Both the position numbers and the translations under genes were made by a program. The notes below the pieces were generated by a model. The model was not told where the DNA came from. It saw only the letters and a program-made list of their open reading frames with translations, and ran no database searches. Shown here in pieces: positions 63,062 to 64,000 of a stretch of 64,000 nucleotides of DNA. Each line of letters begins with the position of its first letter. Position 1 is the first letter of the stretch. The stretch comes from Bernardetia sp. ABR2-2B (GTDB lineage: Bacteria; Bacteroidota; Bacteroidia; Cytophagales; Bernardetiaceae), in NCBI RefSeq assembly GCF_037126435.1, contig NZ_CP147020.1:3824001-3888000 (forward strand), written 5' to 3'.

Positions 63062-63499
63062 ATGACAGGAGATATTCAACCAAGAAATAAAGCAGCCTAT
63101 CCTGAACAAGGTTGCGTGATGACTTTAGATTGTGCAGACAACTCGCCTTTGGTAAGAGGGCAAGAGGTAGTGATTACCACGGCAGGTTTAATAGAAGCTC
63201 GTAATACAGACACATCTGATAACTTCATCGGAGTAGTAGACTCTCTACCTAAAAATGGAAAGGTTGGGGTTCGTACTATTTTCCTTTGTGAAACATTTGT
63301 TTCAAGCTCAGATGGTACTACCTCTTTAGGTGCAAACGGAATAGGAGTGAAACCAACAGGAAGTTTGCTAAATGGTACGCCTATTTATGAAGCAGCGACA
63401 AGTGGAAATCATTATGCAGCCATCATTTTAGATAATACAGATTCTGCAAATACTCGTTTAGGTATTTTATATACACCTAGAATCTCAACGGCTGTTTAG
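63062..63499 (+). CDS. Head decoration-like protein
   Basis: 145 residues, Gly/Thr/Asn-rich and beta-strand-dominated: MTLDCADNSPLVRGQEVVITTAGLIEARNTDTSDNFIGVVDSLPKNGKVGVRTIFLCETFVSSSDG, ending GILYTPRISTAV. It resembles small capsid-decoration or DUF2190-type proteins that often lie between protease and capsid genes. The assignment is from order and composition only. Starts 2 bp after the protease-scaffold stop, so coupled. Confidence 0.65.
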   Translation: MTGDIQPRNKAAYPEQGCVMTLDCADNSPLVRGQEVVITTAGLIEARNTDTSDNFIGVVDSLPKNGKVGVRTIFLCETFVSSSDGTTSLGANGIGVKPTGSLLNGTPIYEAATSGNHYAAIILDNTDSANTRLGILYTPRISTAV

Positions 63500-63556
63500 G
63501 TAAAGCAATTTTGATAGTTATAAAATAGTATAGAATAAAAATAATTATAATTGGAT

Positions 63557-64000
63557 ATGGATAAGAAAAAATATATTGGGTGTGAAGCTACCCAACAGTT
63601 CTTTGCTCAAAAGAGAGAAAATAAAGCAACTCTTTCAAAAGAATCTGCCAACCAAGCTGCTGAATCAGCAAGAAAAAGTTTTGCTGAATTTGCTGAATTT
63701 GTTTATAAAATACGAAGTGGTTATACGCAGGGTGATACAAAACACGCCCCTATTAACCTTTCAACAGATGATGCTTTCAAAATATTCTATGGAGCAGAGT
63801 CTACTTTTGAGTTTTTACAACTCTTTGGTGTAAATCCTGAAAAAGATACTTTGGAAGGAATGGCTCGTAAACTTACAGGGAATGCTGGGTTTAGCTTAAA
63901 TCCTGCTGAAGTATTTGAGATGATGGCTACTCAGAGTTCACATACAGCCTACTCTGTACAACGTGGAGATTATTCTCCAGAGTTTACATTTTTGCTACCA
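63557..64000 (+). CDS. Probable major capsid protein, N-terminal part only
   Basis: An open frame of 148 codons from ATG at 63557 to the window edge, MDKKKYIGCEATQQFFAQKREN..., no stop. Helix-rich N-terminus (ATLSKESANQAAESARKSFAEFAEFVYKIRSG) and a following part with FYGAESTFEFLQLFGVNPEKDTLEGMARKL. By position after decoration and protease-scaffold genes it is the likeliest major capsid gene. No fold signature is decisive in the visible part. Confidence 0.6.
   Translation, partial: MDKKKYIGCEATQQFFAQKRENKATLSKESANQAAESARKSFAEFAEFVYKIRSGYTQGDTKHAPINLSTDDAFKIFYGAESTFEFLQLFGVNPEKDTLEGMARKLTGNAGFSLNPAEVFEMMATQSSHTAYSVQRGDYSPEFTFLLP

Larger units (their letters stand above)
47036..64000 (+). mobile_element. 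Prophage-like element, left end at tRNA-Arg, right end beyond window
   Basis: From the 3' part of tRNA-Arg onward the genes are integrase, methyltransferase, terminase small and large subunits, portal/head fusion, protease-scaffold, decoration and capsid-like genes, with a tRNA array and endolysin inserted between terminase and portal. The left junction is inferred from tRNA plus adjacent tyrosine integrase. The expected right junction, a direct repeat of the tRNA 3' end (TTCGATTCCTAACAGAGCTA), is not in the window. Tail and replication genes are also not seen and may lie to the right. Confidence 0.85.

Overview
The window is AT-rich chromosomal DNA of a member of the Bacteroidota, most likely the order Cytophagales (Bernardetia/Flexibacter-like). 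The evidence is a GldJ-type gliding lipoprotein, type IX secretion (T9SS) C-terminal sorting domains, two-component-propeller and SpoIIE-type phosphatases, LptE, a Bacteroidota-type DivIC, and promoters of the TTTG-N20/21-TAnnTTTG form. The assignment is an inference from gene content.

Region 1 (1-16 kb) is housekeeping DNA. It holds a truncated membrane-protein gene, a striking heptad-repeat protein (23 units of the pattern [HY]xxxLLP), RidA, a thiolase, a GldJ-like lipoprotein, membrane and secreted proteins, a lysozyme-like protein, the YifB/ComM ATPase, a small lipoprotein missed by simple ORF calling, an NAD(P)-binding protein, a receiver-SpoIIE phosphatase, a DUF3137 protein and DivIC.

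Region 2 (16.08-18.87 kb, genes to 19.28 kb) is a run of five same-strand genes that look like integron gene cassettes. The 5' end of a cassette is complementary to a box just after its gene, and the spacers carry hairpins or a 127-bp repeat. No integrase gene is visible.

Region 3 (19.3-47 kb) holds a 1334-residue sensor/phosphatase, a TolC-like outer-membrane protein, a VWA-like secreted protein, a UbiA-type prenyltransferase and two very large T9SS-exported surface proteins (1394 and 2991 residues). The larger one has seven HYR repeats, some nearly identical in DNA. Also here are a divergent pair predicted to interconvert phosphatidate and diacylglycerol, a sigma-54 activator, LptE and a tRNA-Arg(CCG).

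Region 4 (47.06 kb to the end, incomplete) is a prophage-like element inserted beside tRNA-Arg. It has a tyrosine integrase, a ParB-like/DNA methyltransferase fusion, a set of repeated small proteins and terminase subunits. An inserted accessory island follows (53.1-58.3 kb, mostly minus strand), then portal-head fusion, protease-scaffold, decoration and capsid-like genes. The island carries an HTH-amidoligase, three copies of a bipartite promoter-like element with fixed 12-bp spacing, 14 tRNA genes plus a tRNA remnant, an amidase endolysin and a PAS protein.

The parts most worth following up are the phage accessory island (shared promoter box, amidoligase, tRNA array with two structurally abnormal tRNAs), the cassette-like array and the heptad-repeat protein.
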